Assembly (NCBI GenBank): GCA_964646625.1
Contig: CAZYHC010000017.1
Location: 22,987-86,986 of the forward strand
DNA from: DAOULT01 sp964646625
Lineage (GTDB): Bacteria > Chloroflexota > Anaerolineae > CAZYHC01
Length of the DNA stretch: 64,000 nt
Direction: 5' to 3'
A program made the translations under genes and the position numbers. The notes under the pieces were generated by a model, which searched no databases, was not told the DNA's origin, and saw nothing but the letters and a program-made list of their open reading frames with translations. Positions 19,430 to 27,822 of this stretch are shown here, piece by piece. Position 1 is the stretch's first letter; each line of letters starts with the position of its first letter.

Positions 19430-20532
19430 CTGCCCCCTTCCTTCCGGTAGAGTCGCTCGTATCGATCCACCAGCCGATCGTGGACGAACTGAGCGGCCCG
19501 CTCACGGGCTGCTGCCGCCAGCCGGGCACGCAATGGAGGGGAGTCGGCCAGCTTGGTCACCGCGGCGGCCATCGCCGCCGGGTCCGACGGGGGGATGAGC
19601 AGGCCCTCCACCCCATCTGTGGCGACCTCTGGCACGGCTCCCACCTGGCAGGCGATGACAGGCAGCCCGGCCTGCATCGCTTCCAGCACGCCCAGCCCGA
19701 AGGACTCGTAGCGCGAATGATGGATAAAGACGTCAGCCAGGGCCAGGTAGGATGGCACCTCTTCGCGTGGCACTTCTCCGGTCAGGGTTACGTTGGTCAG
19801 GCCCAGTTCGGCTACCCGCCGGCGCAGAAGCGGCTCCAGTTCGCCGCCGCCGACCAGGATGAGCCGACAGTCTGGCCGGGCCAGATGGTGCCAGGCCTCC
19901 AGGAAGACCAGGGGCTCCTTGACCGGATAGTGACGCTGCACGGCGACGAAAACGATCTCTCCCGGCTCTATATCCAGCGCATGTCTCAGAGCCGCCACGC
20001 GGGTTGGATCGGCGGACGCTGGAGCCACGCCGTGGGGTATCACCTCGATATCCCGCCTCAGGCCGGTTTCGCGTGCCAGGCGTGCCAGGTCACGGCTGGG
20101 GGCCGTCACTACGTCAGCACCTCGGCAAACGGCAAGCGTAATGAATTGCTTCAGGCGGGGCATCCTGGCAAAATAGTAAGTATCGTACCCCATTAAACTC
20201 ACCACCAGCCGTACGCGGCTCAGTCGGCGGGCCACCAACCCGGCCAATCCAAACGCCGGGTGGAAGAGATGGATCGCCTCGAAGGGCGCCAGCCGGGCCC
20301 AGAGTGCCCCCTGCACGACCAGATAGCCCACCAGCGGCCACGGCCGGAAACGGATCCACTGAGTAACGTAGGTTTCCCCCGGCTGAGGCGGCCGCTGTGC
20401 CCGGTCGGCAAGCGGGGCCAGTACCGTTACCTGGTGGCCGCGGCGTCCCAGCACCTCAGCTACGCTGGCGACGACTGTCTGAGTGCCTCCCGTCGTGGGA
20501 TAGAAGAACTCGGTGACCAGGGCAATTTTCAC
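19426..20532 (-). CDS. GT4 glycosyltransferase
   Basis: This 368-residue retaining GT-B transferase begins MKIALVTEFFYPTTGGTQT, with the usual glycine-rich first loop. It has the linker VIPHGVAP, then VFVAVQRHYPVKEPLVFLEA, VGGGELEPLLRR and the donor site ESFGLGVLEAMQAGLPVIA with the E-x7-E pattern. It is coupled by ATGA overlap to the genes on both sides. The sugar specificity is unknown. Confidence 0.92.
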   Translation of the reverse strand: MKIALVTEFFYPTTGGTQTVVASVAEVLGRRGHQVTVLAPLADRAQRPPQPGETYVTQWIRFRPWPLVGYLVVQGALWARLAPFEAIHLFHPAFGLAGLVARRLSRVRLVVSLMGYDTYYFARMPRLKQFITLAVCRGADVVTAPSRDLARLARETGLRRDIEVIPHGVAPASADPTRVAALRHALDIEPGEIVFVAVQRHYPVKEPLVFLEAWHHLARPDCRLILVGGGELEPLLRRRVAELGLTNVTLTGEVPREEVPSYLALADVFIHHSRYESFGLGVLEAMQAGLPVIACQVGAVPEVATDGVEGLLIPPSDPAAMAAAVTKLADSPPLRARLAAAARERAAQFVHDRLVDRYERLYRKEGGR

Positions 20533-21812
20533 AGGACACTCTCATAGGCAGCGATGAACGCCCCAATCTGCCCCTCGATGCTAAACCGGCGACGTACAAG
20601 GGCCCGGCCTTGCTCAGCCAGGCGGTTGCGCAGAGATGGATCTGCCAGCAGCCGGTTACAGGCCGCAGCAATGGCCGCGTCATCGAAGGGGGGGATCAGC
20701 AAGCCGGTCTCCTGGTCAGCGATCACCTCCGGCGTGCCGCCGGTAGTCGTGCCGATCACCGCGGCCCCCGCCGCCAGGCCCTCGATCGGCCCGCGCGCGA
20801 ACGGTTCGGGCCAGGTGGCGGTGTGCAGCACAATGTAGGCAGAGGCGTAGGCGTGAGGCATTTCCTTTGGATTCACAAAATCTCCAAAAGTGACGTGAGT
20901 GTCCAGTCCTTGCGCCGCGGCCTGCGCTTTCAGGGCCGGTAAGGTGCTCCCCTGTCCCACAAACACGAAGTGGACATCAGGGTGTTGGGCCAGGATGGCG
21001 GGCGCGGCTCGCAGAATGTCGTCACTCCCCTTGTAAGGGGCAAAGCGGCCAGCATGGAGCAAAATACGGCGTGACGACGGAATTGCATAGCGACGATGAA
21101 GGTAAGTGGGATCCAGGTCCCTGTACTCAGCAAGATCGACCATGTTGTAGCAAACACGCATCCGTTCGACCGCAAAGCCATTGGCCTTCAAGATGGCCTG
21201 CATACTCTGGCTAACGGGCAACAACAGCGCCAGGCGACGCACGTAATATTGGCGCAGCTTCAGGCTGATAAAAAGGAGGTGCCACTTGGCTAACCTGCGG
21301 AGCCTGCTGCGGCTGGCATCTCGTTGGGCGACGCAGTGGCCGATGTGGCGGTAGTGGCAGACGGTGTTGAGCTGGCGTGTGGTGGGATCGGTGTGATCCC
21401 AAAAGGGGCAGGTGGCCCAAAAGCCGTTGAAAGTCGCCGCCGGGCGGCCATAGCGACGGGCCATCACCACCGCAGGGATGGTGTCCATGCCGTGGGCGTG
21501 GAGCACGTCAAAGTGTAGTCCATGGCCATGCAGGTAACGCCGTAACTGCCAGCCCATCACCAGGGAGGCCCAATCCATACCCCAGGCTGTGCCCGGCCGG
21601 GCGATGGAAAAAGCCTCGTGGCGGATGATGCCAGACTGCTCCCAGGCCGCCATCTCTCCCCGCTGATCCCCGTAAGAAGGAGGGTGGGTGGTGAAGACGT
21701 GCACTTCATGCCCCTGCTCGGCCAGCCCTTTAGCGATGTAGAAAACACTCAAATGGCTGCCGCCTCGAATGAAGGGCGGAAAATAGAGCGTGACCAGCCC
21801 GATTTTCATCAT
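20529..21812 (-). CDS. GT4 glycosyltransferase
   Basis: This 427-residue GT-B protein begins MMKIGLVTLYFPPFIRGGSH and has VLHAHGMDTIPAVV. A cysteine-bearing region (NGFWATCPFWDH...LNTVCHYRHIGHC) resembles GT4 enzymes of the type that carry a CW-x-C...C motif. The linker is followed by LHAGRFAPYKG, VFVGQGSTLPALK and the donor site PEPFARGPIEGLAAGAAVIG. Coupled overlaps on both ends place it in the same operon. Confidence 0.9.
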   Translation of the reverse strand: MMKIGLVTLYFPPFIRGGSHLSVFYIAKGLAEQGHEVHVFTTHPPSYGDQRGEMAAWEQSGIIRHEAFSIARPGTAWGMDWASLVMGWQLRRYLHGHGLHFDVLHAHGMDTIPAVVMARRYGRPAATFNGFWATCPFWDHTDPTTRQLNTVCHYRHIGHCVAQRDASRSRLRRLAKWHLLFISLKLRQYYVRRLALLLPVSQSMQAILKANGFAVERMRVCYNMVDLAEYRDLDPTYLHRRYAIPSSRRILLHAGRFAPYKGSDDILRAAPAILAQHPDVHFVFVGQGSTLPALKAQAAAQGLDTHVTFGDFVNPKEMPHAYASAYIVLHTATWPEPFARGPIEGLAAGAAVIGTTTGGTPEVIADQETGLLIPPFDDAAIAAACNRLLADPSLRNRLAEQGRALVRRRFSIEGQIGAFIAAYESVL

Positions 21813-22918
21813 CCCACTCCCTGTCCCACTCCCTGCAAAAGCGCGATCTCGCGGGCCAGCACCCGCTCCATCGAGAATTTATCTACCACGTAGCGACGCG
21901 CTTGCTCCCCCAGGTGCGCACGCAGGTCAGCCGCGGCCAGACGGCGCAGTCCCGCGGCCAGACCATCCACTGTTGGAGGAGCCAGAAGCCCTGTTTCACC
22001 ATCAATAATCAGGTCACGGATGCCCTCTATATCGCTGCCCAGACAGGGTGTGCCGCAGGCCATCGCTTCCAGCAGCACTTTGGGCATCCCCTCAAAGTGC
22101 GAAGGGAGTACAAAAGCCCAGGCGGAGGCGTAGAGTGCTGGCAACTGGTCGTTAGGAAGCGTGCCCGTAAACTCGACAGTCAGGCCCAATTCAGCCGCCA
22201 GGGCGCGCAAAGAGGTCTCTTCTTCCCCCTGGCCGACCAGTTTCAACGGGCGCTGCCGGTCTGCCTGGGCCACAGCCCGAAGGAGAGCAGGCAGGTTTTT
22301 CTGGGCCGTGAAGCGGCCCACAAAAAGAAGGTAATCGGACCGAGGGGGGCCATCAGGGCGAAAACGGTCGGTATCTACAAAATTGGGGAGCCAGACCATT
22401 TTGGGGGTGCCGTAGCGGGCCCCCAACTGCTGCTCTTGCTCCAGCGTAGCCACGATGATGCGGTCGCTGGCCCGGAGCGCGATCTTTTCCACCAGCCAAT
22501 AGAGCGCATACTTGAGCCAGCCGCTTTGAAAGCGGACGAAGTCGGGCAGAGAATAGCCATAGGAAACGAAGATGGGCGCGCCGGTAAAGGCTCTCAAAAG
22601 CAGGGCGGGCAATGCCCCGGTGATATTAAAGGTGCGAATAGCCGTGGTGTGGCGCAGAGCATGGCGGTGGATGAGCGGCGAGAGCACGTGGTACAGGGCC
22701 CTGGTAGCCGGGAGCCGAGGCATGGGGTGATGAAAAGCGTTGGAGCAGCCCCAATCGGCGGTATAGTCACGAAGGTCGAAGGTGCAGACGTGAACGGCCT
22801 CGAAATGCTCAGCGTAGACCTGCAACCGGGTCAGAAAGCGAGGATACGAGCCGGCTTGCCGATAGGACGCCATGCTCCCGGTAGTAGAGAACATCAGCGT
22901 CAGGACGCCCTGTTTCAT
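21809..22918 (-). CDS. GT4 glycosyltransferase
   Basis: This 369-residue GT-B transferase has ITGALPALLLRAF, IIVATLEQEQQLGARYG, LPNFVDTDRFRP, LLFVGRFTAQKNLPALL and the donor site EGMPKVLLEAMACGTPCLG. The C-terminus ends LQGVGQGVG, encoded by a short CACTCCCTG repeat that probably arose by slippage. It is the first gene of the run of overlapping glycan genes after the signal peptidase gene, which ends at 22937. Confidence 0.91.
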   Translation of the reverse strand: MKQGVLTLMFSTTGSMASYRQAGSYPRFLTRLQVYAEHFEAVHVCTFDLRDYTADWGCSNAFHHPMPRLPATRALYHVLSPLIHRHALRHTTAIRTFNITGALPALLLRAFTGAPIFVSYGYSLPDFVRFQSGWLKYALYWLVEKIALRASDRIIVATLEQEQQLGARYGTPKMVWLPNFVDTDRFRPDGPPRSDYLLFVGRFTAQKNLPALLRAVAQADRQRPLKLVGQGEEETSLRALAAELGLTVEFTGTLPNDQLPALYASAWAFVLPSHFEGMPKVLLEAMACGTPCLGSDIEGIRDLIIDGETGLLAPPTVDGLAAGLRRLAAADLRAHLGEQARRYVVDKFSMERVLAREIALLQGVGQGVG

Positions 22919-22936
22919 GCTTCTCTCCTACTCAAC

Positions 22937-23494
22937 TCAATCTCCATAGGAAACACCCGGCAGTCTGCCCCCGTAACGGAAGGGCCATAGGGAGAACCAG
23001 GCCTTGCCCACGATATCCTCTCTGGAAAGAGCACCCCAGAGGCGGGAATCGTTGCTTAGGGGTCGATTATCCCCCAGCGTGAAGTACTGTCCCTCTTTTA
23101 GCTCCAAAGGGCCGTAGGAATCACGGCCAGAATAGATGACGTAAGGCTCGTCCAGAGGATGGCCATCGAGGAACACTTTCCCACTCTGGAGGGCTATTTC
23201 CTCTCCCGGCAGACCGATGATTCGTTTGACCAACACCTTGCCGGGTTCCTGGGGAGAGCGCAGAAGCACAATGTCGCCCCTGGCCGGAGGCTGAAAACGG
23301 TAAGCTACCTTGCTGACCAGGAGGTATTGACCGTTATGCAGGCTGGGTTCCATGCTGTCGCCAGCGATTTTGGTGCTCTGCAAGGTGAGGCGTATGGCCA
23401 CGAAGGTAACCACGGCCACCGCCACCAGGATCAGCGATTTGCTCAGGCAACTGATCAGAGTGGAACTCTGGGCCTGATTCGTCTTTCCTTCCAC
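22937..23494 (-). CDS. lepB: Signal peptidase I
   Basis: This type I signal peptidase has about 185 residues. It has an N-terminal membrane segment (SLILVAVAVVTFVAI), catalytic Ser in AGDSMEPSLHNG, catalytic Lys in VLVKRIIGLPGE and the box E motif YFTLGDNRPLSNDSR. It cleaves secretory signal peptides at the outer face of the membrane. The frame is open upstream to 23683 but no ATG exists after that point except a distant one. I prefer the GTG at 23494, with GAGGG 4 nt upstream and just after the patatin stop; TTG at 23524 is an alternative. The exported proteins in this window would be its substrates. Confidence 0.9.
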   Translation of the reverse strand: MEGKTNQAQSSTLISCLSKSLILVAVAVVTFVAIRLTLQSTKIAGDSMEPSLHNGQYLLVSKVAYRFQPPARGDIVLLRSPQEPGKVLVKRIIGLPGEEIALQSGKVFLDGHPLDEPYVIYSGRDSYGPLELKEGQYFTLGDNRPLSNDSRLWGALSREDIVGKAWFSLWPFRYGGRLPGVSYGD

Positions 23495-23538
23495 GTCACC
23501 CTCTGCATACCGTTCAGCAGTCAACCTGCCTGGGTTTC

Positions 23539-24393
23539 TCAGCTTGAACCTTTGGAAAGCCGTCTGTCTGGGGCGGGCGGTTCGGCGTGTAGAGCGAGGT
23601 CCGTTTTGATCTGATCGAGCGCGGCTTCGGCGGCTTCGCGTCCTTTTTGCATCATGGCCTCCAGCCTGGACATCCTGGCCCAACCGAAATCGCCGAGCAC
23701 CGGGCGGATCAGGCAGTCGGCTTCTTCAGCCTCACGGCGGTTATAGGCCATGACGGTGTAGATGCTGGTTAAGATGACTTCGAAGATGTTCTCTGGTTTA
23801 TACTTCATGTCGGGCGTTTTGGGCAAGAGGTCTACGGCGATAACGTAGTCGGCTCCCATCTGGCGGGCCACCGAGATGGGCAGGTTGTTCAGCAGGCCGC
23901 CATCGACCAGCACCCGTCCATCTCTCTCCAGAGGGGTGAACAGGCCCGGTATGGCACAACTGGCCAGCACGGCCGGGGCCACCCGTCCTTCCCGCAGGAC
24001 CACCATTTCTTCGGCCACGATGTCGGTGGCCACCGCCGCGAAAGGGATGTCCAGTTCCTCGAACCGCCGATCACCGATCATCTCAACGAGCATTTTCTCC
24101 AGGCCCTCCGCCCGGAGCAGCCCCAGTCTGGGACGGGTCAGGCGTCCTATTTTTAGCCAGCTTAACTTTTTGGCCCCGGCTTTCAACTGCTCGAGCGGTG
24201 CTCCTCCACAGTACAAAGCTCCCACCAGCGCGCCCACGCTGGTGCCCACTATACAATCAGGGCGAAGGCCCTCCCGTTCCAGCACTTCTAAGACGCCCAG
24301 GTGGGCCGCGCCCCGCACTGAACCGCCGCTCAGAGCCAGACCGATCCGTCGTTTCCCTTTTTCCAATTGGCCCCCGTTCCCTCTACTGCGCAT
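23539..24393 (-). CDS. Patatin-like phospholipase (RssA family)
   Basis: This 284-residue protein shows the patatin catalytic dyad: an oxyanion loop ALSGGSVRGAAHLG, the nucleophile elbow VGTSVG (S52) and the Asp in VDGGLLNNLP (D164). The family hydrolyses lipid acyl esters in the cytosol or at the membrane; the physiological substrate is unknown. It overlaps the MBL gene by 11 bp and is followed by the signal peptidase gene, so the three probably share a transcript. Confidence 0.92.
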   Translation of the reverse strand: MRSRGNGGQLEKGKRRIGLALSGGSVRGAAHLGVLEVLEREGLRPDCIVGTSVGALVGALYCGGAPLEQLKAGAKKLSWLKIGRLTRPRLGLLRAEGLEKMLVEMIGDRRFEELDIPFAAVATDIVAEEMVVLREGRVAPAVLASCAIPGLFTPLERDGRVLVDGGLLNNLPISVARQMGADYVIAVDLLPKTPDMKYKPENIFEVILTSIYTVMAYNRREAEEADCLIRPVLGDFGWARMSRLEAMMQKGREAAEAALDQIKTDLALHAEPPAPDRRLSKGSS

Positions 24394-25234
24394 CGTTACT
24401 GGCTTTAAGCTCCTCGTAAAGCCGTCCTACACTGAGCTTGAACTCCTGCTCGAACTCCTCTGGGGTTTTCTCCTCCAGGGGAAAGAGGGTAGTCATATCC
24501 TCCAAAGCGCCGACTATCTCCGCTTTGCTGTGCCCGGTATTGTAGAGTTGACGAACCCTGGACCGCAGCCGTCTCACGTAGTCCGACACGGCCCGGGTGC
24601 TTTCCCGGTCGCAGAGCGGACCATAGCCGGGCACGATGATCTCCGCCTTCGATTTTCTGATGCGAGTCAGAGCTTTCAACCACTCCCCGGAGTTGGCCTG
24701 GCCCAGGAAGGGGTGCACTCCGTTCACCACCACATCGCCAGCAAAGAGCACGTTTTCCCTGGTATCGTAGACCATGCCGCTACCCGGCGTATGCCCTCCG
24801 ATGTGGATCAATTGTAGCACTTTTTCCCCAAAGTGTAGCGTCATCTTGTGGCTAAAGGTGATGTGGGGCAGCACTATCTCCAGGGTCGCAAAATCGGCGG
24901 CCATTTCGGGGTCCCTGGTTTTCAGCGAATCGATCAGCCGCTGACGCCAGGTATCGCTGTACCCTTTCATATCCCTCCAGGTCAGGTCGTGGGCAAGCAC
25001 GGTCGCCTTCCTGAAAAAGCGATTGCCCGCGCACTTCTCTTTGTGGGAATCGGTGTTCACCACGAAAACCACCTGTTTATCTGTCACCTGTCTTATTTCT
25101 TTCCAGAAGGTGGTCAGTTCCCAACTTAGCATGGGGGGGTCGATGATCAGCAGGCCCTCCTGGGTCACTATTGCGCCTGCGTTCCCGCCCCGAAAACCGG
25201 CCAGAACATATATATTCGAGGCCACCTTTTGCAT
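24383..25234 (-). CDS. Metallo-beta-lactamase-fold protein with altered metal ligands
   Basis: This protein has 283 residues from the ATG at 25234, chosen because AGAGGGG lies 6 nt upstream; 25267 is also in frame. The fold is clear: IDPPML, HIGGHTPGSGM (H148) and LFAGDVVVNG (D167). The usual HxHxDH is, however, T-D62-S-H64-K-E66-K67, and the last metal His of the PGHG region is Tyr (VPGYGPL, Y204). Only some of the canonical ligands remain. It may use another metal arrangement, or be non-catalytic. A C-terminal helical region (about 60 residues) follows, as in the SoxH/glyoxalase-like subfamily. Confidence 0.82.
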   Translation of the reverse strand: MQKVASNIYVLAGFRGGNAGAIVTQEGLLIIDPPMLSWELTTFWKEIRQVTDKQVVFVVNTDSHKEKCAGNRFFRKATVLAHDLTWRDMKGYSDTWRQRLIDSLKTRDPEMAADFATLEIVLPHITFSHKMTLHFGEKVLQLIHIGGHTPGSGMVYDTRENVLFAGDVVVNGVHPFLGQANSGEWLKALTRIRKSKAEIIVPGYGPLCDRESTRAVSDYVRRLRSRVRQLYNTGHSKAEIVGALEDMTTLFPLEEKTPEEFEQEFKLSVGRLYEELKASNDAQ

Positions 25235-25320
25235 ATCCACCCCTCTTTCCAACCTACAACAACTCATTGCTTACCCGGGTTGCGTCCGCCTCTCGTCTGG
25301 CAATCGATACATCAGGCCCT

Positions 25321-26493
25321 TTACTGCTTCTCGGCGGCAGGGAGAGCAAAGGAGAATAGAGCGGCCACCAGGGGCAGGAGGGCCAATAATCCCAGGCTGA
25401 ATGACAAACCATAATGGTCGGCCAGCACCCCCGTGACATAGACCCCGATCCCTTCGGTAGCAAAGGCGAAGCCCATTCCCAACCCCGAAGCCAGGCCCAG
25501 ACTATGAGGCAATTGGGCCTGGATGGTAATAATGAGCGGAATGTGGGAACAAATCAAGAGCGAACCTATCAGGGGGGCAGTCAGCAGAGGAACAGGCCAG
25601 GGACCATATAGAAAGGCCAGCGCCAGGGGCGTGGTGGCCGCCAGAGTGAGGGCTATGACCAGACGGCGCTCAAATCGATCGGAAAGAAAGCCCCCCACCA
25701 ACGTGCCCACCACGGCCGCGAAAAGAAAGACCGATAGAATCTGGCTGCCAGCAGCCAGGGTTGCGCCTCGTTCTTTATACAACGAAGGGATGTAGCTGAC
25801 CAGCCCCTGCTGCGTCCAGGAGCGCAAGGTGATCAGCCCCATGGGGACGAGCAGCCCGGCCAGAAGTTTCAGGTTTTGCCTCGGTGCAGTGCTGTTCCCC
25901 TCTAGCTCCGGAAGGGAGGGGGACGAAGGAGCAGCCTGCTCCATCCTGATCATGGTCATGAGTTTATAGAGTAGAGAGGCGGCCAGCAGACCAATGGGAA
26001 TCAACAGAACAGCGCCTCTCAGACCGGCAAAGGAGAAGGCCGTAGCAGCCAGCAGCGGGCTTATGGCGTAGCCCAGGCTCCCCCCGATAGCGAAAATGGA
26101 GATCCCGCTTCCCCGGCGGGAACCGCTAACCCGCGAGGCGTTGGCTGCTCCCTGGGGATGGTAAGCGCCCGACCCCAGGGCCGCCAGAGACACGATAGCC
26201 AGCAGTGAATAGTAACTCCAGGCAAAACCAATCAGGCCCATGCCCACCGCCACCCATGCTATCCCTACGCTGGCCAGCAGGCGGCTTCCGAAGCGATCAG
26301 CCAGATACCCAAAAAGAGGTTGAGTCAGGGAGGAGACCAGCAGGTAACAGGTCACCAGAAAACCGACCTGGGCGTAGCTCAGATCCAGGGAGGTCATCAG
26401 GAGGGGATAGGCTACCGGCAGGAGATTGCTGTACAGGTCGACCGACATGTGGCCGAAAGACAGGGCCCACAGGGCTGTATTTTTCAGGATCAT
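25321..26493 (-). CDS. MFS transporter, fosmidomycin-resistance (Fsr)-like
   Basis: This 390-residue protein has about twelve hydrophobic helices. The N-terminus ALWALSFGHMSVDLYSNLLP and the loop GYLADRFGSRLL (MFS motif A) match the fosmidomycin-efflux subfamily. SGAYHPQGAANASR follows, a conserved feature of Fsr-like proteins. The substrate cannot be read from sequence. It is coupled to the AlaX gene through a 4-bp ATGA overlap. Confidence 0.88.
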   Translation of the reverse strand: MILKNTALWALSFGHMSVDLYSNLLPVAYPLLMTSLDLSYAQVGFLVTCYLLVSSLTQPLFGYLADRFGSRLLASVGIAWVAVGMGLIGFAWSYYSLLAIVSLAALGSGAYHPQGAANASRVSGSRRGSGISIFAIGGSLGYAISPLLAATAFSFAGLRGAVLLIPIGLLAASLLYKLMTMIRMEQAAPSSPSLPELEGNSTAPRQNLKLLAGLLVPMGLITLRSWTQQGLVSYIPSLYKERGATLAAGSQILSVFLFAAVVGTLVGGFLSDRFERRLVIALTLAATTPLALAFLYGPWPVPLLTAPLIGSLLICSHIPLIITIQAQLPHSLGLASGLGMGFAFATEGIGVYVTGVLADHYGLSFSLGLLALLPLVAALFSFALPAAEKQ

Positions 26494-27734
26494 AGGCTTT
26501 CACTCAAGGTCTGATAAGCTGCGGCCAGGGCCTCCTCCAACTTTTCGGGGCGGGAGCCACCACCCTGAGCGAAGTGTGATTGACCTCCACCTCCGCCCCC
26601 GATGATCCGGCCTGCTTCTTTTAACAAAGCTCTCATGTCGTAGTCCACGTCGTCCGAACGAGCGAAAGCGATCTGGGCTTTATCTGCTTTCAGCCCCAAC
26701 AGGGCCACGCAGGCCGGATGCTCCATGAGGCGCGAGGCCAGACGCTTGATCGTCTCGGCGTTCCAGGGCAGAGGTTGGGTCTCTGGCGTGGCGGTGAAGA
26801 TGGCCCGCACAATGCGGACCCCTTTCTGCTCCTGGGCTTCGGCCACCAGCCGAGCGGCCTCGTGATCGAGCAGCCGGTCCCTGGTGGCGTTCAGCAGGCG
26901 CCGCTCGACTTTGGCCTGTTCCCTCAGCCTGAGCACGGCCTGGACCAGCTCCTCGGCACCGACGGTGAACTCGTTGACCAGCTCACCGACTATGAGATTC
27001 TTGCGGCGATAGTCTGCCAGGGCCCGCCTTCCACACAGGAACTCGATGCGGGTCTCTTTTCCCCGTCGTTCCGCTCGCTGGATGGCGATCAGCCCGATCT
27101 GGCCCGTACTGCGGCAGTGGGTACCGCCACAGGGCGAATAGTCAAAGTCCTCCACCTCCACGATCCGCACCGCGCCCTCCACCGAGGGCGGCTTGCGTAG
27201 CGGTAAACGATTCACTTCCTCTGGAGACAAAAAATAGGCGTGCACCGGCCGGTCAGCGAAGACCACGTCGTTGGCGGCCTCCTCAACGGCCTCCAGATCG
27301 GCGCTGGTCAGAGGGGCCCGATCCAGATCGATGGTCGAAGTCTCCTCCCCCAGATGGAAGCCCACCGTCTCGGCCCCCTTCAATTGAAAGAAGGCCTGGG
27401 AAAGGACGTGCTGGCCGGTGTGTTGTTGCATGTGGTCGGAGCGCCTGGCCCAGTCAATGACCCCCCGCACCGTCCTTCCTTCCACCTCACCTTGCATCTC
27501 ACCTTCATCGGCCAGGAGATGTACCAGGCGGCCATCCTCCTCCCGCTCGATGACGTCGATCACGGCCACCCCGTTCAGAGAGCCCGTATCGTGGGGCTGG
27601 CCGCCGGAAGTAGGATAAAAGGCGCTGCGGTTGAGAACCAGCCCGACCTTGTCCCCCACCACTATCCGAGCCACCACTTCCGCCTCGAACTCCCGCAGGT
27701 AGGCATCGGTGTAGTACAAACGTTCCGTCACCAT
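26490..27734 (-). CDS. alaX: Alanyl-tRNA editing protein, AlaX-L type
   Basis: This trans-editing hydrolase has about 414 residues and deacylates mischarged Ser/Gly-tRNA(Ala). It has an AlaRS-like N-terminal domain (YYTDAYLREFEA), the editing zinc site HMQQHTGQHVLSQAF and PCGGTHCRSTGQIG, and a C-terminal DHHA1-like domain ending GRIIGGGGGGQSHFAQGGG. There is no class II catalytic domain, so it is the long AlaX form. The start is uncertain: ATGs at 27743 and 27734 and a GTG at 27731 are all in frame, and GGAGGAG best fits the GTG. It overlaps the MFS gene by 4 bp. Confidence 0.9.
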   Translation of the reverse strand: MVTERLYYTDAYLREFEAEVVARIVVGDKVGLVLNRSAFYPTSGGQPHDTGSLNGVAVIDVIEREEDGRLVHLLADEGEMQGEVEGRTVRGVIDWARRSDHMQQHTGQHVLSQAFFQLKGAETVGFHLGEETSTIDLDRAPLTSADLEAVEEAANDVVFADRPVHAYFLSPEEVNRLPLRKPPSVEGAVRIVEVEDFDYSPCGGTHCRSTGQIGLIAIQRAERRGKETRIEFLCGRRALADYRRKNLIVGELVNEFTVGAEELVQAVLRLREQAKVERRLLNATRDRLLDHEAARLVAEAQEQKGVRIVRAIFTATPETQPLPWNAETIKRLASRLMEHPACVALLGLKADKAQIAFARSDDVDYDMRALLKEAGRIIGGGGGGQSHFAQGGGSRPEKLEEALAAAYQTLSESL

Positions 27735-27782
27735 CTCCTCCATTCGCTTTGTAATAACGGCTTTAGTCGTTTGCCTGGTGGG

Positions 27783-27798
27783 GACGACTGAAGTCGTC
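27783..27798. repeat. Short palindrome between alaX and the thiol-redox gene
   Basis: GACGACT and AGTCGTC flank a 2-nt centre, and an additional AGTCGT about 20 bp to the left could form a longer hairpin with it. This is probably a small dispersed palindromic element or an attenuator-like hairpin. I cannot tell which. Confidence 0.4.
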
Positions 27799-27822
27799 AC
27801 TACGCTATATTATTTGTTTTCT

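Noticed and set aside
23495..23683. N-terminal extension of signal peptidase I to the ATG at 23683
   Set aside because: The extension is Arg-rich, overlaps the patatin coding region in another frame, and lacks family similarity; GTG at 23494 has a better site.
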